Assembly (NCBI GenBank): GCA_012271065.1
Contig: JAAXHE010000292.1
Span: 1-30,238 of the forward strand
Length of the DNA: 30,238 nt
DNA from: Candidatus Latescibacterota bacterium
Lineage (GTDB): Bacteria; Latescibacterota; UBA2968; GCA-2709665
Direction of reading: 5' to 3'
The notes beneath the pieces are model-generated. The model worked only from the letters and a program-made list of their open reading frames with translations, was not told the origin of the DNA and did not search any database. Shown piece by piece: positions 17,401-23,298 of this stretch; the first letter of the stretch is position 1, and each line of letters opens with the position of its first letter. A program made the translations under genes and the position numbers.

Positions 17401-17668
17401 ACTGATCGACGAGTGTACGGCGCGCGAATTCGTCAACCGGGTACAGAATATGCGCAAGGAGATGGGTTTGCAGGTTGTCGACCGCATTCACGTTGGCGTA
17501 ACGGGAGAGGGTTGTCTGGAGCGTGCGGTTGAACGCTATCGGGCATACGTCAGCGGCGAGACGCTCGCACAGGATTTGCTTGTGGGTCAACTGCCGATTT
17601 CCTGCCAGTTCACCAGGGAGTGGCAGGTGAACGGGCTGCGCGGCAAGATCGGCGTTTCACGCAATTGA
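14498..17668 (+). CDS. ileS: Isoleucyl-tRNA synthetase, type 2 (eukaryote-like)
   Basis: A 1056-residue class I synthetase that charges tRNA-Ile. The HIGH signature is HYGH at residues 64-67, within DGPPFASGLPHYGHLLAS, followed by RRFGWDCHGLPVE; KMSKR is at 605-609, followed by LKNYPEP. These variants are typical of the eukaryote-like IleRS2 class, not the common bacterial type 1, which has HIGH with a different surround and a C-terminal zinc finger. Type 2 enzymes are known for natural mupirocin tolerance. The editing (CP1) domain is present (WTTTPWTLPSNMA), and two Cys pairs flank it (YCPRC, YCWRC). The C-terminal about 250 residues form the anticodon-binding and type 2-specific extension. 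The ATG has only a weak ribosome-binding site. Its position after divIVA mirrors Bacillus ileS. Confidence 0.96.
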   Translation: MATVKETDRVFEDVSGGMDFPGMEKEILRFWEENRTFAKSVATRPESSSFIFNDGPPFASGLPHYGHLLASIIKDVVPRYWTMRGYRVDRRFGWDCHGLPVENEAERQLGLKSRKDILAFGVDRFNEFCREQVLQYTAEWKQVIQRCGRWVDWDHQYRTMDTDFMESVWWVFKSLWDKDLVYEGYYSLAYCPRCATPLSNFEVNLGGYRDTQDPSITVRFRVRGQENTSILAWTTTPWTLPSNMALAVGDDIPYVRVHMENGEQLILAEPRFDSLFGRRNGEVARVEKEPVAALLEIRYEPLFRHFSDQGNKGAFRVVAADFVSTDDGTGIVHVAPGFGEDDYQLGVEMGIPVVCPIDEDCAFTDAIPEYKGQFVKDVDREIVRRLRTDGLLFSEGTLVHSYPYCWRCDSPLIYRAISTWFVAIEPIKDKMIASNQRVRWVPEHIKNGRFGRWLEDARDWAISRNRYWGTPLPVWRNEDTKETICVGSREELERLSGQKVEDLHKHLIDHIEISSPTGRGMLKRVPEVLDCWFESGSMPYAQTHYPFENRSFFEANFPADFISEGLDQTRGWFYTLTVLAAALFQEPAFRNCIVSGMLLAEDGRKMSKRLKNYPEPTEMLDAYGADALRLYLLNSPALKAEELRISERGIQESLRSVIIPLWNAYGGIFVTYANIDGWTPANVAGAARTHELDRWILSELQTLLHEMNAEMAAYRLYRTVPVMVSFVEKLTNWYIRRSRRRFWKSEDDGDKAAVYETLYEVLVTLVKAMAPVLPFVTESIYQNLVRRVDREAPESVHLCDMPQADEALRDPELEAQMHLAMRAVALGRSLRNRHDLKVRQPLRRVYLLPPDTDGREALTSMQGLIAEELNIKEVVFVEDETELSEISYRPNFRALGPRFGRRMNEVAGRIAELAPGDIERLRTGETLAVAGGEIALGDLEVQRREKDDVVVAVENNLCVGLDVHLDDELIDECTAREFVNRVQNMRKEMGLQVVDRIHVGVTGEGCLERAVERYRAYVSGETLAQDLLVGQLPISCQFTREWQVNGLRGKIGVSRN

Positions 17669-17700
17669 AATTCTCTCAGGAATGATACGCTCCGGGCCTG

Positions 17701-17831
17701 ACGACCCGTCGAAGAAGCCCATCCGGGCTACCGCCGGCCCCTGCGGTCGGAATTCTGCGTTACGCTCCCTCGCCGAATCGCTGGACGGGACTCCATACCT
17801 CGCCTGCAGAGCGGCTTTTTCAACGGACTGC
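17701..17831. repeat. Dispersed intergenic element, copy A (131 bp, imperfect terminal inverted repeats)
   Basis: This gap segment is related to 23111-23271. Shared internal words include CATCCGGGCT, TGCGGTCG, CGCTCCCTCGCCGAATCGCT and CTCGCCTGCAGAGCG. The ends are imperfect inverted repeats: ACGACCCGTCGAAGAAGCC (17701-17719) against GGCTTTTTCAACGGACTGC (17813-17831). It lacks a roughly 30-base block present in copy B just before the right end. It carries no gene and has the size and layout of a REP- or MITE-like non-autonomous element. Confidence 0.75.
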
Positions 17832-17899
17832 TAACGCACGCAAGAAGGCGGCGGCATCCGGCTCGTGCGCGCGTTTTGAATAGACAGGCGGAGAGGACG

Positions 17900-18283
17900 A
17901 TGAACGAGAAAGATCTGAAATACTTCCAGGAGATCTTGGAAAGAAAGCGGTTGTCCATCGTTCAGGATCTGGGGATGCTCGAGCAGCGATCCATGCATGC
18001 AACCTCCGAAGAGGCATCGGGCGGGCAGATTTACTCGGATCACATGCCGGAACTGGGCAGCGATTCGATCGAGAGGGAGAAGGCGTTCCTCTTCGCTTCC
18101 CGGGACGGCGCGTATCTGGCACAGTTGGAGGACGCGCTCGAGCGCATAAAGCGCGGGACGTTTGGGGCATGCAGGATCTGCGAAAAGCCGATCCCGAAAG
18201 CGCGTCTGGAAGCCGTTCCCACAACCAGGTTGTGCGTGCCCTGCAAAGAAGGCGAACAGCGGCGGGGTGTTCGCGCCACATAA
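17900..18283 (+). CDS. DksA/TraR-type C4 zinc-finger protein
   Basis: A 127-residue protein with an N-terminal helical region and a DksA/TraR zinc finger, C-X2-C-X17-C-X2-C (Cys91, Cys94, Cys112, Cys115). The family acts on the RNA polymerase secondary channel to adjust transcription in the stringent response, or has less defined general-stress roles in small versions. The acidic DxxDxA tip of E. coli DksA is not seen; the corresponding part reads ELGSDSIEREKAF, so ppGpp-type activity cannot be assumed. ATG 17900 follows GGAGAGGA by a short spacer and is preferred over the in-frame TTG at 17876. Its place between ileS and lspA matches B. subtilis ylyA. Confidence 0.88.
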   Translation: MNEKDLKYFQEILERKRLSIVQDLGMLEQRSMHATSEEASGGQIYSDHMPELGSDSIEREKAFLFASRDGAYLAQLEDALERIKRGTFGACRICEKPIPKARLEAVPTTRLCVPCKEGEQRRGVRAT

Positions 18284-18343
18284 TTCACTTGCTGCATTTC
18301 CGGGTGAACGGACTCAATCGGTCCGTCGCCAGGGGAGGCCGGT

Positions 18344-18808
18344 GTGCGGAGCCTCTGGATATCGGGTGTCGTCCTCATTCTGGACCAGGTGTCGAAGCGG
18401 ATGGTGATGGAATCGATGGTCCTCGGAGACTCGATTCCCGTACTGGGCTCATTCTTCAGGTTGACCTATATACAAAACCCCGGCGCCGTGTTCGGATTGA
18501 GGCTGGGGGGAAATGTCGCACACCTCGTGTTCGCCGGGGCGGCATTGATTATCGTGGCGGTGATGTGGCTCCGCCTGCCGCCCGGCCAGCGGGTAGCTTC
18601 GGCCGGTCTGGCGCTTGTGCTGGGCGGGGCTGTTGGCAACGTCATCGACCGGATCCGATTCGGCGCGGTGGTCGATTTTCTGGATTTCGGACTCGGGTCC
18701 GTTCGGTGGTGGGTGTTCAACGTCGCCGACGCTTCCGTCACGGTTGGCGCCGGGCTGTTGATACTGGGTTGTGGCTTACTCAAGGGCGGAAAGGATGAGG
18801 CAGTTTGA
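18344..18808 (+). CDS. lspA: Prolipoprotein signal peptidase (signal peptidase II)
   Basis: A 154-residue membrane aspartyl protease that removes signal peptides from lipoproteins after diacylglyceryl transfer. Four hydrophobic segments fit the family. Conserved blocks are DQVSKRMV (14-21), TYIQNPGAVFGL (41-52), GGAVGNVIDRIRFGAVVDFLDF (beginning at 94) and WVFNVADASVTVG (123-135). Asp111 and Asp129 are the expected catalytic pair, with spacing as in known enzymes. GTG 18344 follows AGGGGAGG by 5 bases. The 3' end overlaps rluD by 14 bases, implying co-translation. The lspA-rluD pairing is widespread in bacteria. Confidence 0.95.
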   Translation: MRSLWISGVVLILDQVSKRMVMESMVLGDSIPVLGSFFRLTYIQNPGAVFGLRLGGNVAHLVFAGAALIIVAVMWLRLPPGQRVASAGLALVLGGAVGNVIDRIRFGAVVDFLDFGLGSVRWWVFNVADASVTVGAGLLILGCGLLKGGKDEAV

Positions 18809-19763
18809 AGTAACCGTCCTTCCGGAACACGCGGGCTGTCGACTCGACCGGATGCTGGCGGCCGTCTGCGAACCGCTCTCCCGGTCCAGAATCCAGGCGT
18901 TGATCGCCTCCGGGGAAGTACTTGCAAGGGGCGAACGGGTTCGATCCAGCTACAGGGTTTCGGACGGCGAAGAGATCGTGGTTCGTCTGCCCGCTCCCGA
19001 GCCGGCCGGACTCGATCCAGAGGACATTCCTCTGGACGTTTTTTTTGAAGACGGGCATCTGCTTGTCGTGAACAAGCCGGCGGGCCTGGTTGTACACCCC
19101 ACGGGCCGGATGCGGTCGGGCACGCTGGTAAACGGTCTCCTTGCCCATTGCGACGGTCTTTCCGGAATCAACGGGGTACTTCGTCCCGGAATCGTCCACC
19201 GGCTGGATCGAGAAACCTCGGGCCTGCTGATGGTGGCGAAGGACGACGCGGCGCATCGGGGGCTTGCGTCGCAACTGGAGTCGCGGACGGTGGTAAGGCG
19301 TTATTCCGCCTTCGTGTGGGGTCAACCGGAAGCGAAGAGCGGCCGAATCGAGGCGGCCATCGGCCGGAGTTCCGCAGACCGCAGGCGCATGGCCGTGGTC
19401 GATACCGGCGGCCGCCGGGCCGTCACCCGGTACGAGGCAAAGGCGTTCCATGGATTCGCGTCGACCCTGGAATTGAGTCTGGAAACCGGACGAACCCATC
19501 AGATTCGCGTCCATCTCGCCCACGTCGGCCATCCGATTTTTGGGGATTCCACCTACGGAGGGGGTGCGAAACGAATTCGAGGCATCTCGCCGACCCTCCG
19601 GATTGCGGCCGGGACGGCCCTGAATCTGGCGAACCGGCAGATGTTGCACGCCGGATCCCTCGAATTCGTGCATCCGGTCACGGGCAAAGCGCTCGAGTTC
19701 CACGCGGAACTGCCTGAGGACATGCGCCGTGTCCGGGAACTGCTCTCATCCGGTTGCTGCTGA
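18795..19763 (+). CDS. rluD: RluA/RluD-family 23S rRNA pseudouridine synthase
   Basis: A 322-residue enzyme. An S4 RNA-binding domain lies at about residues 10-70 (CRLDRMLA, SRSRIQALIASGEV), and the pseudouridine synthase domain covers about 85-310. The catalytic block is GIVHRLDRETSGLLMVAK with Asp138 as nucleophile; ETGRTHQIRVHLAHVGHPI is the other family signature. The S4 domain and length fit RluD, which modifies helix 69 of 23S rRNA, although RluC-like specificity cannot be excluded. ATG 18795 is preceded by GGAAAGG, within the lspA 3' end. The gene ends just upstream of a strong terminator and is the last of the housekeeping block. Confidence 0.92.
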   Translation: MRQFEVTVLPEHAGCRLDRMLAAVCEPLSRSRIQALIASGEVLARGERVRSSYRVSDGEEIVVRLPAPEPAGLDPEDIPLDVFFEDGHLLVVNKPAGLVVHPTGRMRSGTLVNGLLAHCDGLSGINGVLRPGIVHRLDRETSGLLMVAKDDAAHRGLASQLESRTVVRRYSAFVWGQPEAKSGRIEAAIGRSSADRRRMAVVDTGGRRAVTRYEAKAFHGFASTLELSLETGRTHQIRVHLAHVGHPIFGDSTYGGGAKRIRGISPTLRIAAGTALNLANRQMLHAGSLEFVHPVTGKALEFHAELPEDMRRVRELLSSGCC

Positions 19764-19797
19764 CGGGACAGCGCAGTCTGGTGGCTGAGACAAAAGA

Positions 19798-19829
19798 AAG
19801 AGCGTCAACCGGATCGGGTTGGCGCTCTT
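19798..19829. terminator. Bidirectional Rho-independent terminator between rluD and the ferredoxin gene
   Basis: AAGAGCGTCAACC (19798-19810) pairs with GGTTGGCGCTCTT (19817-19829) over 13 positions with one T-G wobble and a 6-base loop. On the + strand the stem is followed by CCCTTTG. On the - strand it is followed by TCTTTTGTCTC. It lies between the rluD stop and the converging ferredoxin stop, so it can serve both transcripts. Confidence 0.88.
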
Positions 19830-19855
19830 CCCTTTGACAGATGGTAAATGACGGT

Positions 19856-20590
19856 CTACAATGTCCCCACGGGGATGCCGTACGCCTCTTCAACCTGCTG
19901 GGTGCCCACCATTTCGATGGCTTCCCACGGGCAGATATGTACGCACTGGATGCATCCGATACAGTCTTCCAGCCGGACTTCGCAGAACGTGCCGATGCCG
20001 TCCAGGCCGGCGTCGGCCACGTCAACTTCCTCGATACAGTCCGTTGGACAGACTTCGATGCAGGCGTTGCAGCCTGTGCAATAGTCCGGGTTGATAATGG
20101 CGATATGCCGCGGCCGCTTCTTTTTGGCCGTCATGCCGGAGCGGGACTCAAGCCAGAGGTGTTCGTGATAGTCGACGCGTTCTTTCCTGGACACTCGCTC
20201 CGGACGGTAGACCTCTGACTTCGGGGCGAATTCCAGCGTGCCCTCCGCGTGGGCGTGGCTGAGGCGGTACCGGTCCGCGGTAATGAGCTGGTCGGGGTCG
20301 TCATCGTATACGAAGCTGACCAGGTCGTAGCGGATACCCACGGTCCGTCCGGCACGCCCGTTCAGTTTGAAATGCATGCCGGGCCTGAATTCGAGAATGG
20401 CAAGGCCGGCGGGTTCGCTTTCGACTTCCGCGACGGCGGTCGCGGCTTCCGGTGCAGCTTTGGCTGCGTCGGACGCGGCTTCCGCGGCGTCGCCGGCGCC
20501 CTCTTTGGCTTTCCGCACGGCGTCGGCTTTGGCCCTGGCGCGAGCCACCCGGTCGGAGATGTTGTCAAACTGGGTAAGGTCGACGTTCAC
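19856..20590 (-). CDS. 2[4Fe-4S] ferredoxin-domain protein with N-terminal DRVARA-type motif
   Basis: A 244-residue soluble protein. The C-terminal 80 residues are a bacterial ferredoxin with two C-X2-C-X2-C-X3-C-P sets (Cys171/174/177/181 and Cys210/213/216/220). Residues 60-150 are a beta-rich domain of unrecognised type. Residues 3-28 carry the motif DRVARARAKADAVRKA with its DLTQFDNI lead, and an Ala/Glu-rich linker follows. The same motif occurs twice in the Rieske protein. GTG 20590 is chosen because GGAG lies 11 bases upstream and the motif then begins at residue 3; a TTG further up (20677) falls on the -35 box of the promoter. No membrane helix is seen, so it is cytoplasmic. It probably donates electrons to, or takes them from, the neighbouring quinol complex. 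Confidence 0.85.
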   Translation of the reverse strand: MNVDLTQFDNISDRVARARAKADAVRKAKEGAGDAAEAASDAAKAAPEAATAVAEVESEPAGLAILEFRPGMHFKLNGRAGRTVGIRYDLVSFVYDDDPDQLITADRYRLSHAHAEGTLEFAPKSEVYRPERVSRKERVDYHEHLWLESRSGMTAKKKRPRHIAIINPDYCTGCNACIEVCPTDCIEEVDVADAGLDGIGTFCEVRLEDCIGCIQCVHICPWEAIEMVGTQQVEEAYGIPVGTL

Positions 20591-20648
20591 TGAATCGTAA
20601 TCTCCGGTTAGAATGTGCCTGCCTGCGTGAGTCAGGCCATCCAAGGCT

Positions 20649-20677
20649 AAAATAAGGTCTTTCACCAGGGTTGTCAA
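20649..20677 (-). promoter_or_regulatory. Sigma70-type promoter of the ferredoxin gene
   Basis: On the - strand TTGACA (20677 to 20672) is followed by a 17-base spacer and TATTTT (20654 to 20649). It sits 58 bases before the GTG at 20590. It faces away from the + strand promoter at 20729-20758, giving a compact divergent regulatory region. Confidence 0.75.
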
Positions 20678-20728
20678 GGGTGAATCGGCGGTTGAATGGT
20701 CAGGAATTCGAGGGTCATGACACCGATC

Positions 20729-20758
20729 TTGACAGCGTGTGTGGCCTCTGGTTATATT
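20729..20758 (+). promoter_or_regulatory. Sigma70-type promoter of the HEAT-repeat gene
   Basis: TTGACA (20729-20734) and TATATT (20753-20758) are separated by 18 bases; reading the -10 as TTATAT gives 17. The context TATATTGGACC is repeated almost exactly at the Rieske promoter (TATATTGGCCC). The leader to ATG 20826 is about 60 bases. Confidence 0.8.
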
Positions 20759-20825
20759 GGACCCTGTGTACTTGCGAGTCGGCTCGAGGGTTAACTCAAG
20801 GTGTTTTTTGGACAGAGGCTGTCGT

Positions 20826-21806
20826 ATGGATCAGCAGACTCCCGAAGAGGAACTCAGGAAAATCGCTGAAGACGCCACCGCTCCGGTTTCGGACGCGGAC
20901 GTCTCCCGGGCGCGACTGGTCTCGCAGTTCGTCATTTTTCCCGTGGCGATCATTCTGGTCGGGCTTGCAATATACCTGGGACTGGGGCTGTTGACGGTCG
21001 AGCGAAAGACGGCGGAAGACTATCTCAATACAATTCGGGTGGGCGGAATCAACAGCCGGTGGCAGGCCGCGTACGAACTGGCCACCGTCCTGGACCAGGA
21101 GCAGCGCGAAGGACGGATCGGCCGCAGGTTCGTCCGGGAGTTGATCCGGGTGTTCGAGGCTTCCCGGTCGGACGACCCCCGCGTGAGGCGCTTTCTGGCC
21201 GCGGCCATGGGAAGGGTGAGGGATCCCGAACTTGTCGGTGCCCTGATTTCCGCGCTGGATGACCCCCACGACGAAACCCGCATCAACGCGATGTTTTCAC
21301 TCAGGGCGCAGGGAGATCCCGGGGCCGTGCCACACCTCATCAGGATCGCTTCGAACGACGATGCGGGACTGCGCAAGGCCGCCGTCTACGCCCTGGGCGG
21401 TCTCGACGATCCGCGTGTGCCGCCGGCGCTGGAGCAGGCGCTTCACGATCGTGCGCCCGACGTTCGCTGGAACGCCGCCCTGCAATTGGCCGCGGCGGGC
21501 AACAGCGCGGGCCTGGAGGTGCTGGAAGAGATGCTGAGCCCGGGGTACCTGGAAGGATTCGAAACGTTTCGCGGAGGCAAAAAGCGCAATGCTCTGGTTG
21601 AGTCGATCGCTAACTTTCTTGGCTGGCCCGAACAGCAATCTCCGACGATCAGACGGCGTATCATTATGGTCGAAGCGATAAGGGCCGTGGGCATGCTCAA
21701 CGCCACGTCACTGGCCCCCGCGCTGCAGCGCCTTCGCGAGAAGGACCCGGACCTGCGGGTCCGACAGGCGGCCATTGAAATCCTGAATGGCTGGGAAGCG
21801 AATTGA
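20826..21806 (+). CDS. Membrane-anchored HEAT-repeat protein
   Basis: A 326-residue protein. An N-terminal cytoplasmic stretch of about 32 residues is followed by one hydrophobic helix (about 33-57, VIFPVAIILVGLAIYLGLGLL). From about residue 68 helical pairs of HEAT / PBS-lyase-like type follow, for example VRRFLAAAMGRVRDPE, TRINAMFSLRAQGDPGAVP, LRKAAVYALGGLDDPRVP and VRQAAIEIL near the end. No catalytic motif is seen; HEAT solenoids bind partners. ATG 20826 has AGAGG 7 bases upstream and is preferred over earlier in-frame codons that overlap the promoter. It has its own promoter and terminator and stands first on the + strand in front of the bc-complex genes, so an assembly or scaffold role is a fair guess. 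Confidence 0.85.
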   Translation: MDQQTPEEELRKIAEDATAPVSDADVSRARLVSQFVIFPVAIILVGLAIYLGLGLLTVERKTAEDYLNTIRVGGINSRWQAAYELATVLDQEQREGRIGRRFVRELIRVFEASRSDDPRVRRFLAAAMGRVRDPELVGALISALDDPHDETRINAMFSLRAQGDPGAVPHLIRIASNDDAGLRKAAVYALGGLDDPRVPPALEQALHDRAPDVRWNAALQLAAAGNSAGLEVLEEMLSPGYLEGFETFRGGKKRNALVESIANFLGWPEQQSPTIRRRIIMVEAIRAVGMLNATSLAPALQRLREKDPDLRVRQAAIEILNGWEAN

Positions 21807-21832
21807 GCGGCTGGAATCGATGGAATTGCAGT

Positions 21833-21878
21833 GGGGGATCCGGCCTGTACAGACGTGTGTCGGATCCCTCTTTCTTGT
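21833..21878 (+). terminator. Rho-independent terminator after the HEAT-repeat gene
   Basis: GGGGGATCCG (21833-21842) pairs with CGGATCCCTC (21861-21870) over 10 positions with one G-T wobble and an 18-base loop. The stem is followed directly by TTTCTTGT. It lies 27 bases after the HEAT gene stop and before the Rieske promoter. Confidence 0.78.
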
Positions 21879-21912
21879 GCCCGGGCAGGCGTGAATCTTC
21901 CCAAAATCCCGC

Positions 21913-21941
21913 TTGACAATTCGGGGTGGTTTGGATATATT
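21913..21941 (+). promoter_or_regulatory. Sigma70-type promoter of the bc-complex operon
   Basis: TTGACA (21913-21918), a 17-base spacer and TATATT (21936-21941), followed by GGCCC as at the HEAT gene promoter. The predicted leader to the Rieske ATG is about 115 bases and includes an AT-rich stretch near 21975-22015. Confidence 0.85.
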
Positions 21942-22064
21942 GGCCCGGTGCCGGTGGCGCCGTAAGTGATGCAATTTCCGGTATTTCTTTAACTTATATC
22001 GTTTATTATCCAGTCCTGACGAATTCCCGCACAAAAACCGACCGCCCGGTTTCCGGGGTGCCCA

Positions 22065-23015
22065 ATGTCGGAAGATAAAATCGACCTTTCGGAATTCGAC
22101 GAAATACCCGATCGGGTGGCCAGGGCCAAGGCCAAGGCGGAAGCGCTTCGCAAGGCCCGGGAGGCCGCCGTAGGCGAAACGTCCGCGCCGAAGCCGGCCG
22201 ACGAAGCTCCCGCGCAGGCCCCGGCCGAGCCGGGGGGAGATTCCGGTGCATCGGAAGTGGATCTTTCGTCGTTGGACGAGATCCAGGACCGCGTTGCCCG
22301 CGCGAAGGCCAAGGCGGAGTTGATACGCAAGGCCCGTGGCGGTGGCAAGGCCGCGCCGGCCGGCGCGCCTGCCAAAAAAGCAGCGACCACCGCGGACAGG
22401 GCCGCGGCCGCCCGCGCGTTAACGCAGAAAACCGACGAGCCGGCCGCGGAACGCGTGATCGTGCAGACGTCGCCCGCCCCGCCCGCGATTCGCCCCGGGC
22501 CGGAGAGAACACAGTCCGTGGCCGAAGGTGGCATGACCACCCGCCGCGGATTTTTTACGTGGTTGACCCTGGCATGGGCGTCATTTGCGGTCGCTTCGAC
22601 TGCGGGACTTCTGGGTTTCGCACGCTTCCTTTTCCCGAATGTGCTGTTCGAGCCGCCCCAGTCATTCAAGATCGGGTTCGCGGATGACTACGACCTGGGT
22701 GTGGATGAACGCTGGAAAGACAAGTTCAGCGTCTGGATTGTAAAAACCACGCACGATATGTTCGCGCTTATTTCGGTTTGTACGCATCTGGGATGTACGC
22801 CCAATTGGCTTGGAAACGAACAGAAATTCAAGTGTCCCTGTCACGGCAGCGGTTTTTATATGACGGGCATCAACTTCGAAGGTCCCGCGCCGCGACCGCT
22901 GGAACGGGCGCGCATCGTGTTGGCCGAAGACGGCCAGGTACTGGTCGACAAAACACGGAAATTCCAGTATGAAAAAGGGCACTGGGACAACCCTGAGTCC
23001 TTTTTGCGTATTTGA
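22065..23015 (+). CDS. Rieske [2Fe-2S] protein of a cytochrome bc complex, with long cytoplasmic N-terminal extension
   Basis: A 316-residue Rieske subunit; it takes one electron from quinol at the Qo site and passes it on. Box 1 is CTHLGC (Cys239, His241, Cys244) and box 2 is CPCHGSGF (Cys257, Cys259, His260), giving two Cys and two His ligands and the disulfide pair. A twin-arginine anchor (RRGFF at 160-164, helix to about 190) places the N-terminal 155 residues in the cytoplasm. That extension is far longer than usual and holds two copies of a DRVARAKAKAxxxRKA motif (about 6-31 and 65-90) joined by Ala/Pro/Lys-rich linkers. The cytoplasmic ferredoxin encoded on the other strand has the same motif. 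The ATG is preceded by GGGGTG. The b subunits follow. Confidence 0.95.
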   Translation: MSEDKIDLSEFDEIPDRVARAKAKAEALRKAREAAVGETSAPKPADEAPAQAPAEPGGDSGASEVDLSSLDEIQDRVARAKAKAELIRKARGGGKAAPAGAPAKKAATTADRAAAARALTQKTDEPAAERVIVQTSPAPPAIRPGPERTQSVAEGGMTTRRGFFTWLTLAWASFAVASTAGLLGFARFLFPNVLFEPPQSFKIGFADDYDLGVDERWKDKFSVWIVKTTHDMFALISVCTHLGCTPNWLGNEQKFKCPCHGSGFYMTGINFEGPAPRPLERARIVLAEDGQVLVDKTRKFQYEKGHWDNPESFLRI

Positions 23016-23034
23016 ACAAGCTGTCGAAAATTCG

Positions 23035-23055
23035 CCTCCGCGGTTTTCGCGGGGG
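23035..23055 (+). other. Hairpin just after the Rieske gene
   Basis: CCTCCGCG (23035-23042), a GTTTT loop and CGCGGGGG (23048-23055) form an 8-bp stem with one wobble pair. No T-tract follows, so it may be an RNA-processing or stability hairpin, or the edge of the repeat element downstream. Confidence 0.4.
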
Positions 23056-23110
23056 TGCAGGTACCCTTCTGAAGCCTCCTTTACGCGGTTTTCTTGTCAG
23101 TTTCAGCATA

Positions 23111-23271
23111 GCAGCCCGTTGAAAAAGTCCATCCGGGCTGCGGCCGGCCCTTGCGGTCGAAAAACTGCGTTGCGCTCCCTCGCCGAATCGCTCGATGGGA
23201 CTCGGTTGCGCGCCTTGTCTTCGCCCACAATGGCTCGGCCTCGCCTGCAGAGCGACTTTATCAACGGACTG
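23111..23271. repeat. Dispersed intergenic element, copy B (161 bp, terminal inverted repeats)
   Basis: Second copy of the element at 17701-17831. Its ends are near-perfect inverted repeats: GCAGCCCGTTGAAAAAGTC (23111-23129) against GACTTTATCAACGGACTG (23254-23271), matching at 16 of 18 positions. The interior shares long words with copy A and has about 30 extra bases (near 23205-23235) that copy A lacks. It lies between the Rieske and cytochrome b genes and encodes no credible protein. The 283-base gap here (23016-23298) is otherwise without a gene. Confidence 0.8.
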
Positions 23272-23298
23272 ATAGCGGTATAATCGGGAGAACACGAT

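Noticed and set aside
20591..20677. Longer ferredoxin start at TTG 20677
   Set aside because: The TTG is the first half of a TTGACA -35 box with a good -10 box 17 bases on. The extra residues would lie upstream of the likely transcript start.
22969..23283. Possible 104-codon gene between Rieske and cytochrome b
   Set aside because: It overlaps the Rieske 3' end and runs through repeat copy B. Similar frames arise wherever such repeats occur, and no ribosome-binding site or family is seen.
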